Below, piece by piece: positions 57,176 to 64,000 of a DNA stretch of 64,000 nt (positions are counted from its first letter, which is position 1; every line of letters starts with the position of its first letter). Position numbers and translations under genes: made by a program. Under the pieces are notes generated by a model that was not told the origin of the DNA, did no database searches, and was given only the letters and a program-made list of their open reading frames with translations. The stretch comes from Thiocapsa roseilacustris (GTDB lineage Bacteria > Pseudomonadota > Gammaproteobacteria > Chromatiales > Chromatiaceae): the NCBI RefSeq assembly GCF_041903755.1, contig NZ_JBBWVE010000015.1:84564-148563 (forward strand). Direction: 5' to 3'.

Positions 57176-57727
57176 ATGTCGATTCGCAGTGTAGTCAGAA
57201 CGATCTTCATCGGCGGCCTGTTGGTCGCCCTGCCCGTCACCAGCGCATGGGCGACCCACAGGTCCGAAGCCGAGCAGGCTATCGAGGAAGCGAAGGTTGC
57301 GCATGCGGCCGCCGAGACAGCGGGCGTCGCCTCCGAGGAAACCGCATCGCTGATCAAAGAGGCCGAGGCGATCATGCCGGAGCGCCAGTTCACAAAGGCG
57401 CGTGAGTTGGCGATCAAGGCGACGAAGCAGGATACCTTCGCCGTCGAGCAAGCCCAAGGCGCCACCGTCGACACCGACGCGGCGAAACAGGCCGAAGAGG
57501 CGATCGCCGCAGCGGAGGCGGCACGCAAGAAGGCGAGCTCGGTTCGGGGCGAGTGGCGCGATACCGGGAAGATCATCAAGGAGGCGCAGGACCTTGCCAA
57601 GTCAGGCGATTTCGCCGCTGCAGTCGCTCTGGCCGACAAGGCAAGGCGTCAAGGCGAAATGGGCTACGAGCAAGCCATCCGTGAGCAAGGGGCGACCTTC
57701 CCCACCTACGTGAAGAAAACGCCGTAA
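57176..57727 (+). CDS. soxK: SoxK, SoxXA-binding protein, with duplicated module
   Basis: A 183-residue Sec-exported protein (TIFIGGLLVALPVTSAWA). The C-terminal module KKASSVRGEWRDTGKIIKEA and GDFAAAVALADKARRQGEMG is the SoxK/SAXB signature of the small subunit that joins SoxXA. An earlier stretch, ETASLIKEAEAIMPERQFTK and ARELAIKATKQ, has the same K-E-A ... A-x-x-L/A-A-x-K-A pattern, so the protein seems to contain two copies of one helical hairpin. As I recall, SoxK proteins are usually shorter, nearer 100-120 residues. It stabilises SoxXA and raises its activity. Confidence 0.85.
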   Translation: MSIRSVVRTIFIGGLLVALPVTSAWATHRSEAEQAIEEAKVAHAAAETAGVASEETASLIKEAEAIMPERQFTKARELAIKATKQDTFAVEQAQGATVDTDAAKQAEEAIAAAEAARKKASSVRGEWRDTGKIIKEAQDLAKSGDFAAAVALADKARRQGEMGYEQAIREQGATFPTYVKKTP

Positions 57728-57795
57728 GGGGATAACCGGGTCGCATCAAACCCGTAACGGCCGACCCTCTTCAAACCGGATTAAGGAGAACCACG

Positions 57796-58470
57796 ATGCT
57801 GAAACAGACCACCACGGCAACGCTTTTGATCGTCCTTGCGAGCACCTTGCCAGGCACTCTGCTCGCTGCCGACAACCGTATCTCGGCGAACATCGAGTCC
57901 ATGGATGTCATCCACAACGGCCAAACCGTGACCATCCAACGCGGTCACGACCGTGACGCGACCCTTCCCGCAATGTTCCAAAAGACCGATCGCGGGTGCC
58001 CTCCATTCTGCGTGCAACCGATCGTCGCACACCCCGGCGTCGGCACCATCGGCGAGCTCGAAGTCCTTGACTACCTGAACCGCAAGTCCAAGGGCGACAA
58101 CAGCATCCTCATCGTCGACTCGCGTACGCCCGACTGGGTCATGCGCGGGACCGTCCCCGGCTCGATGAACATCCCCTGGAACATGATCAGCTCGGATGCC
58201 GCCGGAACCTTCGAAACACCCGAGCAGGCCGAGGCACTGCAACAGATCCTGGCCGACGAGTTCAATGGCAGCTTCGACGCGGAAAAGGGAACCTGGGACT
58301 TTACAAACGCCAAGACCCTCATTCTCTTCTGCAATGGGATCTGGTGCGGGCAGTCCACCGACAACATCAAAACCCTCGTCGATCTCGGCTATCCGGTTCA
58401 TAAGCTCAAGTGGTATCGTGGCGGCATGCAGGACTGGGTCAGCGTCGGCCTGACCACCGTCAAGCCCTGA
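57796..58470 (+). CDS. soxL: SoxL, periplasmic rhodanese-like sulfurtransferase
   Basis: A 224-residue protein with a Sec signal (TATLLIVLASTLPGTLLAAD) and one rhodanese domain: ILIVDSRTPDWVMRGTVPGS, then the active loop LFCNGIWCGQS with Cys179 as the likely persulfide Cys and Cys184 beside it. In Chromatiaceae SoxL is the last gene of soxXAKL and is thought to take the sulfane sulfur left on SoxYZ on its way to sulfur globules. A further Cys pair (RGCPPFC, Cys68 and Cys72) precedes the domain. Confidence 0.92.
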   Translation: MLKQTTTATLLIVLASTLPGTLLAADNRISANIESMDVIHNGQTVTIQRGHDRDATLPAMFQKTDRGCPPFCVQPIVAHPGVGTIGELEVLDYLNRKSKGDNSILIVDSRTPDWVMRGTVPGSMNIPWNMISSDAAGTFETPEQAEALQQILADEFNGSFDAEKGTWDFTNAKTLILFCNGIWCGQSTDNIKTLVDLGYPVHKLKWYRGGMQDWVSVGLTTVKP

Positions 58471-58520
58471 CCGGCATTGTCTTAGGTCCTCGGGGAGCCG
58501 AACGGCAGCATCACGCAAAA

Positions 58521-58548
58521 AAGGCGCCTTCGGGCGCCTTTCGTTGTT
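58521..58548 (+). terminator. Rho-independent terminator after soxL
   Basis: AAGGCGCC-TTCG-GGCGCCTT is a perfect 8-bp stem with a UUCG tetraloop, followed by TCGTTGTT. It lies 51 bases after soxL and closes the sox transcript. Confidence 0.9.
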
Positions 58549-58596
58549 TAATCCAAAGTTAACCATCTCCTCGGATCCGCAGTAGAATAACGGCGC

Positions 58597-58681
58597 GCGC
58601 GGGTGGCGGAACTGGTAGACGCACTGGATTTAGGTTCCAGCGGAGCAATCCGTGGGGGTTCGAGTCCCCCCTCGCGCACCA
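58597..58681 (+). tRNA. tRNA-Leu (UAG)
   Basis: An 85-base class II tRNA. The acceptor stem GCGCGGG pairs with CTCGCGC, the D arm contains GGTAGACGC, the anticodon loop in CTGGATTTAGGTTCCAG gives UAG, a long variable arm follows, and the T arm is GGGGG-TTCGAGT-CCCCC. The CCA end is encoded. The downstream neighbour is an integrase scrap, so the gene probably served as an island attachment site. Confidence 0.96.
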
Positions 58682-58743
58682 ATAATATCAATGGCTTGGA
58701 TCATCCGATCCGCGCCATTTCGGTGGCCTCGTCCGCAGCGTGA

Positions 58744-58835
58744 CTAAAAGGTGACATATTCGCAGAGCGGGACGCTGCGTCGCTTGCCCGATTTGGTATG
58801 GCGTCCTTCGAGGTGGATCAGCTTTTGCTGCTTCA
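58744..58835 (-). pseudogene. Tyrosine-integrase C-terminal scrap
   Basis: About 25 residues ending LEGRHTKSGKRRSVPL and a stop look like the strand-turn-strand part of a tyrosine recombinase (the region just before the second catalytic Arg/His box). It lies 60 bases after the tRNA 3' end, where island integrases usually sit. The signature is short, so the call is tentative. Confidence 0.4.
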
Positions 58836-59203
58836 ACACCCCGCTCGCGCGGATCCTCAACCAGCAGATCCGCCCGCAGCTCGGGCGCGACTGGGGCGAG
58901 GCCGAATCACCGGAGTGCTCCGGGATCGACATCCGGGACTTTGCCCGGGTCGACTGGACCCGGGTGAATCTCGACGAGTGGCTGGCGATCCTCTACGAGA
59001 CCGGACACTTCCCGACCCTGGAGACCCTTACCGTCGAGGACCTCACCGGCGCGGGCAGCGCGCTGACCGTCCGCAGCGAGGGCCGAGCGGATGCGGCGAC
59101 GCGCACCACGCAACGCAGCGACGGACTCGACAGCGAGGAGGTCCGCAAGGAGGCCGAGTCCGAGCTGTGGCGGGAGACGCTTCCGGCTCTGCCGGCCGAG
59201 TAG
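58830..59203 (+). CDS. Hypothetical protein, probably 5'-truncated
   Basis: The frame has normal protein composition from about FNTPLARILNQQIRPQLGRD to the end at LWRETLPALPAE, including DIRDFARVDWTRVNLDEWLA. It continues upstream through the integrase scrap on the other strand, where it is unlikely to be coding, so the real N-terminus is lost or unknown. I do not recognise the family. Confidence 0.4.
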
Positions 59204-59272
59204 GCGGGACTCTTGACATGTATTGCAGAGCGCTATACGTTTTCCGGCATCATGATCGATCCGAGGATGCCG

Positions 59273-59542
59273 ATGAACAGCCCGTCGACCAGTCTCATGG
59301 TCCGTCTCGACGCCGTCAGCAAGGACAGCGTTGCGCAGGCGGCGAAGCTGCGCCACGTCAGCATCAGCGATTACGTGCGGACGGTCGTCGTCGCTCAGGC
59401 GCAACGCGAGCTGAGTGCCGCCCAGCAGCGCGTCATCGCCCTGACCGCCGACGAGCAGCTCGCCTTTTGGCAGGCGCTCGACGAGCCGGCTCGGCTCAGC
59501 GACGCACAGCAGGCGCTCGGTGCCTTGATGCGGGGCGAATGA
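59273..59542 (+). CDS. DUF1778-family antitoxin (TacA-like)
   Basis: An 89-residue ribbon-helix-helix protein: STSLMVRLDAVSKDSVAQAA and RHVSISDYVRTVVVAQAQRE are the DUF1778 strand and helices, and the tail ALDEPARLSDAQQALGAL binds the toxin. It neutralises the GNAT toxin encoded downstream, with which it overlaps by ATGA, and should repress its own promoter. I chose ATG 59273 because GAGG precedes it and the fold starts there; a longer frame upstream is improbable. Confidence 0.9.
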   Translation: MNSPSTSLMVRLDAVSKDSVAQAAKLRHVSISDYVRTVVVAQAQRELSAAQQRVIALTADEQLAFWQALDEPARLSDAQQALGALMRGE

Positions 59543-60063
59543 ACGCCGTCCGTTTCCCGGACGGCTACCGTCTCGAACCCCTTCGAAAGAGCCACCCGCG
59601 GTCGGTCTTCCGCTGCGGTCAAGCACAGGTCGACGACTGGCTCGCCACCAAAGCGCTGCAGAATCAGGACAAGCGTCTGTCTGCAACGAAGGCGCTGATC
59701 GCAGCACCGGACAACATTGCGGGGTTCTATACGCTCGCGACCGCTCAGGTTGACTTCTCCGACCTGCCGCCGGAGCTCATCCGACACCTGCACCGCCGGG
59801 ATCTTCCGGTGGCGGTGTTGGCCTGGCTCGGCGTGGACGCGCGTCACCAAGGTTTGGGTCTCGGGAACCGCCTGCTCGCGCAGGCGCTCGTGGATTGTCA
59901 CCTGGCGAGCCGAATCTTCCCGGTCGTGGCAGTCATCCTCGACTGCATCGACGCGCCGGCCAAGGCGTTCTATCGGCGCTGGGACTTCCGCGCGCTGCCG
60001 GGGTACCGGCAACGCCTCTACCTGAGTTGGAAGCAGCTCGACGCCATGATGCAGGACCAGTGA
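59539..60063 (+). CDS. GNAT-family tRNA-acetylating toxin (TacT-like)
   Basis: A 174-residue N-acetyltransferase of the TacT/AtaT class that blocks translation by acetylating charged tRNA. Typical stretches are FRCGQAQVDDWLATKALQNQ, AGFYTLATAQV, VAVLAWLGVDARHQGLGLGN with the acetyl-CoA loop and KAFYRRWDFRALPG with the catalytic Tyr. It overlaps its antitoxin by ATGA. Both genes look intact. Confidence 0.9.
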   Translation: MNAVRFPDGYRLEPLRKSHPRSVFRCGQAQVDDWLATKALQNQDKRLSATKALIAAPDNIAGFYTLATAQVDFSDLPPELIRHLHRRDLPVAVLAWLGVDARHQGLGLGNRLLAQALVDCHLASRIFPVVAVILDCIDAPAKAFYRRWDFRALPGYRQRLYLSWKQLDAMMQDQ

Positions 60064-60085
60064 AAGGATTCCGGCAGCCGGGTCG

Positions 60086-60937
60086 ATGAAGACGTCGATC
60101 CGACGAGAGCGAGCCGGTCGCATGCGCAGGTCGTTCAACGCCCGTCCGGCGTGGCCGCGCATTCTCCTCCTGGCCCTTCTGCTGCAGGCTTCGAACGCGC
60201 TCGCCGCGGACTGGACGCCTGCAGGGGAATCACAGCGGCAGGACATCAGCGCCGACCTCGCCTACGCCAAGCGCGCCGCGGTGCGCCCGTCGGACGGCAA
60301 ACAGGTCACTGCACACCTCGCCTTCTTCACCTCGCGGGCGTTCCGCTTGGAGGTCATCGATCTTGGAGCTGGTCCCGAACCGGCTCACCAGACGCTGGAG
60401 GCGGCCTTCCGCGCCGAGGGCTGTATTGCCGGGGTCAACGGCGGCTTCTTCCACCCGGATTGGCAACCGGCCGGGCTCGTGATGTCCAAAGGAGAGCGGA
60501 TCAACCGCTTCGAGACGGCGAAACTCCTGAGCGGCGTGATCTACAGCGACGAGCACGGCATCCACCTCGTCCGGCGTGGCCGGTTCCAAGATCACCCGGG
60601 CATCACCGCCTTGTTGCAGACCGGACCCTATCTCGTGGAAAGCGGACGCCCGGTGCGTGGCCTGTCCGCCTCCGATCCGCGGCGCCGCACCTTCGTCGCC
60701 ACGGATTGGCGCGGACACTGGGTCATCGGTGCGACCATGAGCACTCTCACCCTCGCCGAGCTCGCGGAAAGCCTCGCCTCCCCGAATGCCCTGACGCCTT
60801 GGCGGGTCGATCGCGCCATCAACCTCGACGGCGGATCCTCGACGGGATTCTTCTTCGACCGCAACGCCGACCACGCTCCTGTGACCCTGCAACCCAGGAA
60901 ACGTGTGAGGAACCTGCTGGGAATCTGCGCGCGTTGA
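60086..60937 (+). CDS. Exported phosphodiester glycosidase-family protein
   Basis: A 283-residue protein with a Sec signal (WPRILLLALLLQASNALAAD) and the NAGPA/phosphodiester glycosidase domain: GCIAGVNGGFFHPDWQPAGL, TALLQTGPYLVESG, RRTFVATDWRGHWVIG and AINLDGGSSTGFF. Family members cleave GlcNAc from phosphodiesters or act in exopolysaccharide or cell-wall turnover. It begins 22 bases after the toxin gene. The substrate is not predictable. Confidence 0.85.
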   Translation: MKTSIRRERAGRMRRSFNARPAWPRILLLALLLQASNALAADWTPAGESQRQDISADLAYAKRAAVRPSDGKQVTAHLAFFTSRAFRLEVIDLGAGPEPAHQTLEAAFRAEGCIAGVNGGFFHPDWQPAGLVMSKGERINRFETAKLLSGVIYSDEHGIHLVRRGRFQDHPGITALLQTGPYLVESGRPVRGLSASDPRRRTFVATDWRGHWVIGATMSTLTLAELAESLASPNALTPWRVDRAINLDGGSSTGFFFDRNADHAPVTLQPRKRVRNLLGICAR

Positions 60938-61055
60938 ACCGTGCCGAGCGAGCCGGACCGCACCGCTTGGCCTCCTGTGCGGATGCGGGTTCCGGAAGTT
61001 TGAAGATGATCGAACAGCCGACCCGGAGCGCGCGCCCCGCTTCACGAAAAGCGAG

Positions 61056-61190
61056 TCATTCGTCCTGCCGACCCGTCTCCCCGGCCAGGCGTAAGACCTC
61101 GACGACCAGCGCATCCGAGAGCCGATAGCCGTGTCGCGAAAGGGCTGCCAACACCGAACCGACAGACTCCAGCAGGCTTAGCCCAAGTTT
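61056..61190 (-). pseudogene. DUF3368 (VapC-like) C-terminal remnant
   Basis: The last 40-odd codons, LLESVGSVLAALSRHGYRLS and DALVVEVLRLAGE, match the C-terminus of DUF3368 PIN-domain-like toxins. Nothing of the catalytic part is seen upstream. The surrounding gap 60938-61334 holds no intact gene. Confidence 0.55.
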
Positions 61191-61334
61191 AACACGGTCG
61201 GGGCCAATTTCATGCCCGCATGCGATCTATGCTATTGATTCATCAGTACACGACAGCCTCGCCGTGATAAAGTCGTGCCATATTATTTCCACCTGGCCCT
61301 AGGCGCCCGGCAGCGCAGGGGCTAGCGTACGGGC

Positions 61335-61502
61335 ATGTACATCCGTCGCACGCACACCCGCAACAGCGCCACCGGCGAGCGCTACCACACCCACCGGCTG
61401 GTGCGCTCCACGCGGGTCGGCAGCAAGGTCCGCAAGATCACCCTCTTGAACCTGGGCCGCCATTTCGCGGTGCCCCCGGCAGTGGCCGACACTGTGCGTT
61501 AG
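61335..61502 (+). pseudogene. Transposase N-terminal remnant
   Basis: MYIRRTHTRNSATGERYHTH and RLVRSTRVGSKVRKITLLNL are a typical N-terminus of an IS1634-like transposase. The frame stops after 55 residues, and no catalytic domain follows. It is unrelated in detail to the intact element at 9902. Confidence 0.7.
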
Positions 61503-61649
61503 CCTGGAGGAGGATGCACGCCGGTGAAGCGTCCGGGACATCCGCGGCCCGCGCTCACCGCATTCCATCACCGGAAAACGACATCACCGGTGGAATATTC
61601 CCCGCAAAAATGGCCGGTGGATTGCGGATCAGGATGGGAAACAACACCA

Positions 61650-62060
61650 TGTTCACCCAGCACGCCAAGTGGCTCAAGGTGTGCGATCACCTTCCCAGGC
61701 GCCGCCCCATCGCCTCGCTTAGGTGATTTCCGCAAACTTCCATACCCGTAGGTTGTGCTGACGATAGGAAGCACAACTTGCGCCGACGGTTGGTTGTGCC
61801 TCGCGCGGCTCGGCACAACCTACGCCGTTGGTATGAGGGTTTCCGGTATTCGCCTTAATGATCTGCTGTCCTCCCCTGCTTGGCGTCAGGATCACAAGGG
61901 CTTCAGCCATCTGGATCCCGGCTTCATCGACCACGTCATCAACACAAAGGCGGAGGTCATCCGGGTCTATCTGCCCCCCGATGCCAACACCCTGCTCTCG
62001 GTGACCGATCAGTGCCTGCGCCATCGCCATGATGTCTTGGCGTCGACCAAGCAAAGACCG
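61650..62060 (+). pseudogene. xfp: Phosphoketolase fragment split by MITE copy 3
   Basis: Left of the MITE the DNA encodes MFTQHAKWLKVCDHLP and RRPIASL; right of it the same frame resumes with NDLLSSPAWRQDHKGFSHLD and PGFIDHVINTKAEVIRVYLP. Together these are the central part of xylulose-5-phosphate/fructose-6-phosphate phosphoketolase, where relatives read PIASLNYLLTS-x-WRQDHNG. The fragment is about 110 residues of an enzyme near 800 residues and breaks off after CLRHRHDVLASTKQ. Both ends of the gene are missing. Confidence 0.85.
61719..61858 (-). mobile_element. MITE-like element, family A copy 3 (inverted)
   Basis: This copy runs opposite to the other two: TTAGGTGATTTCCGCAAAC ... GGTTTCCGGTATTCGCCTTA in the given strand. 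It interrupts the phosphoketolase fragment. Removing the element plus one TTA restores CTTAATGATCTG (Leu-Asn-Asp-Leu), which gives the insertion point and a 3-bp TTA target duplication directly. Confidence 0.88.
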
Positions 62061-62108
62061 ACCGGCGGGTCATCTCCAACCCCGTAAGGCCAACAAAAGG
62101 TGCGCTTG

Positions 62109-63430
62109 ATGTACTACAGCAACGGCAACGATGAAGCCTTCGCCCGTCCGCGCAAACCCAAGGGTACGGAGAACAGAACGGCCTGGCTTGTCGGCTCGGG
62201 CCTGGCTGCACTGGCGGGCGCGGCCTTCCTGATCCGCGACGGCCAGATGCCGGGCAACCGGATCACCATCCTGGAGCAGCATCAGTTGCCCGGTTGCGCG
62301 CTGGACGGCATCAAGGAGCCGAACAAGGGCTTCGTGATCCGCGGCGGGCGCGAGATGGAAGAGCACTTCGAATGCCTGTGGGACCTATACCGCTCGATCC
62401 CGTCGCTGGAGATCGAGGGTGCCAGCGTGCTCGACGAGTTCTATTGGCTCGACAAGGACGATCCGAACTCCTCTTTGCAGCGCGCCACGGTGAATCGCGG
62501 CGAGGACGCGCACACCGACGGCCTGTTCACGCTCAGCGAGCAGGCGCAGAAGGAGATCGTCAAGCTCTTCCTGGCCACCGGCTGGGACGGCGTCGAAGGC
62601 GGCGTCGATCTTGGTCCCGACGACCTGGTGTTCATGACCATCGGCTCGCTCACCGAGAACTCCGACAACGGCGACCACCACACACCGGCCAATCTGAATG
62701 TCGGGCCTGCACCGGCATGGGATCTTTGGCGGCGCATCGCCGCTAAGGATCCGGCGTTCGGGCACCCGGACGTGTTCGGCTCGCACATCCCCGAGACCAA
62801 ATGGGAGTCGGCCACCGTCACGACGCTCGATGAGCGCATCCCGAAGTACATCCAGAAGATCGCCAAGCGCGATCCGTTCAGCGGTAAGGTGGTGACTGGC
62901 GGCATCGTGACCGCGAAGGACTCATCCTGGCTGCTCAGTTGGACGGTGAACCGGCAGCCGCACTTCAAGCAGCAGCCCAAGGGCCAGATCGTGGTTTGGG
63001 TCTACGCGCTGTTCGTCGAGCAACCCGGCGACTACGTAAAGAAACCGATGCAGGACTGCAGCGGCGAAGAGATCACCCGGGAATGGCTCTACCACCTGGG
63101 CGTGCCGGTCGAGGACATCCCCGAACTGGCCGCAACGGGTGCGATAACCGTCCCGGTGATGATGCCGTACGTGACCGCCTTCTTCATGCCACGCCAGGCC
63201 GGTGATCGCCCGGATGTGGTGCCCGAGGGCGCTGTCAACTTCGCCTTCATTGGGCAGTTCGCGGAATCCAAGGAGCGCGACTGCATCTTCACCACCGAGT
63301 ACTCCGTCCGAGCGCCGATGGAGGCTGTCTAAACCCTGCTCGACGTCGAGCGCGGCGTGCCGGAGGTCTTCAACTCCACCTACGACATTCGCATGCTCCT
63401 GTCCGCGATCGGCCGCCTGCGCGACGGCAA
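62109..63430 (+). pseudogene. ohyA: Oleate hydratase, internally deleted and stopped
   Basis: The frame matches FAD-dependent oleate hydratases (MCRA family): AWLVGSGLAALAGAAFLIRD, GFVIRGGREMEEHFECLWDL, DLVFMTIGSLTENSDNGDHH and SFGPM-type end VNFAFIGQFAESKERDCIFT. Between LFLATG and WDGVEGG (about 62578-62590) some 100 residues are missing without loss of frame, including the WRTMFAFEEWHSALE-type region. A TAA at 63330-63332 replaces the Tyr of the EAVYTLL motif, after which the frame continues with VERGVPEVFNSTYDIRML. It should be inactive. Confidence 0.87.
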
Positions 63431-63857
63431 GGACATGGAAAAGAGAGAGGATTCTTCTGTCAACGCCTATCTGAATGGTCTTGGCTTGGGTGCCATTGCT
63501 GCTGCGATGTACCTGATCCGGAAGGCGGACTTCAATCCATCCAAGATCCATATCTTTGAGCAACATGGCGAGAAGGATCGTGTTGAAGGAAGCTGTGATG
63601 CCTCGAAGGTGATCGTGAACGACCAACCGGCATACTTCATGCGGGGCAGCCGCATGTTTGAAGACAAGGTATACCCATGCACCAAAGAACTGTGGTCCAT
63701 GATTCCCTACAATGATCATGAATCCTGTCTACAAGACCATGAGAAGAACCATGAAGAATGCAGACTTCACACAGTCGTTCGCCTTCTGCATGGGAATGGC
63801 AAGAAGGACACCGGATATCGACTCAATGCCGTTAAGTTAGCGTTTTTTCAATTATAA
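63431..63857 (+). pseudogene. N-terminal fragment of a second, divergent oleate hydratase
   Basis: Directly after RLRDGKD of the first gene, in the same frame, comes NAYLNGLGLGAIAAAMYLIR with FNPSKIHIFEQHGEKD and AYFMRGSRMFEDKVYPCTKE, the N-terminal FAD-binding part of another MCRA-family protein. Its GC content is clearly lower than that of the upstream part. It stops at 63857 after about 140 residues. The two halves therefore form an accidental tail-to-head chimera. Confidence 0.75.
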
Positions 63858-64000
63858 ATCGCTGAAAATGTTAGAATCATTCTGTATTCACAACCCGATG
63901 CGAGGGCACCCAAATGGTACTCAAACCCAAGGCGACTGAGTTCACTCCCACTGAAATCGCACACATAACGGGAATTTTCTTCTATCTATAGGGCTATAAG
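63858..64000. other. AT-rich end of window
   Basis: The base composition changes to AT-rich. A 25-codon frame at 63914-63991 (MVLKPKATEFTPTEIAHITG) has a plausible look, but no family is recognised. The sequence has probably been acquired together with the second oleate-hydratase fragment. Confidence 0.4.

Overview
The window is high-GC gammaproteobacterial DNA, most likely from a purple sulfur bacterium of the Chromatiaceae (Thiocapsa/Allochromatium-like). The main reasons are the soxB / soxXAKL arrangement with separate soxK and soxL genes, the membrane-anchored molybdoenzyme operon, NifJ-type pyruvate:ferredoxin oxidoreductase and the anaerobe-type NifX/MinD gene set. No ribosomal or 16S marker is present, so the genus is inference.

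Layout. 1-4200: scrap region with a ParDE-like toxin/antitoxin pair, umuC, a broken deoxyribosyltransferase, a LexA-type fragment and a 5'-truncated transposase. 4290-9380: a DUF134 regulator divergent from an orphan Rieske protein, followed by NifX-like / MinD-Fe-S / MinD-Fe-S / NifX-like genes overlapping by ATGA junctions, a Crp/Fnr regulator and a DUF2892 protein; a perfect 20-bp palindrome lies between the divergent genes. 9520-11932: a decayed phoU next to a complete IS1634-type element. 12014-24347: an operon for a Tat-exported molybdenum enzyme (A, Fe-S B, NrfD-like C, TorD-like D) that I read as ArxABCD, the anaerobic arsenite oxidase, then moaA, a periplasmic rhodanese, an internally deleted metallo-hydrolase, the arsenite exporter Acr3, a membrane thioredoxin and a CcdA-like protein. 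Together these would oxidise arsenite in the periplasm, supply molybdenum cofactor and export arsenite.

24514-32205 is ordinary metabolism: prfC, rimI, nifJ and a dihydroorotate-dehydrogenase-like gene. 32383-50810 is a defence and selfish-gene island: a phosphorothioation-associated methyltransferase, Uma2 proteins, a diguanylate-cyclase-like protein, three Rpn-type nucleases (two a tandem duplicate), a PLD-helicase-DUF3427-S24 fusion with its methyltransferase partner, a DUF4007 (SspB-type) protein, a truncated P-loop ATPase and a DndA/SspA-like cysteine desulfurase. Several genes here carry single stop mutations. This looks like a partly decayed Ssp-type DNA phosphorothioation system lacking SspD.

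51186-53224 carries actP and its DUF485 partner. 53722-58470 is the Sox thiosulfate-oxidation cluster (soxB divergent from soxXAKL), closed by a terminator and tRNA-Leu. From the tRNA to the window end lies an island-like stretch with an integrase scrap, a DUF1778/GNAT toxin pair, a phosphodiester glycosidase and remnants of phosphoketolase and oleate hydratase.

Four dispersed repeat families run through the window. The clearest is a 140-bp MITE-like element present three times, each between TTA trinucleotides; one copy splits a phosphoketolase fragment at a point where removing it restores the protein.
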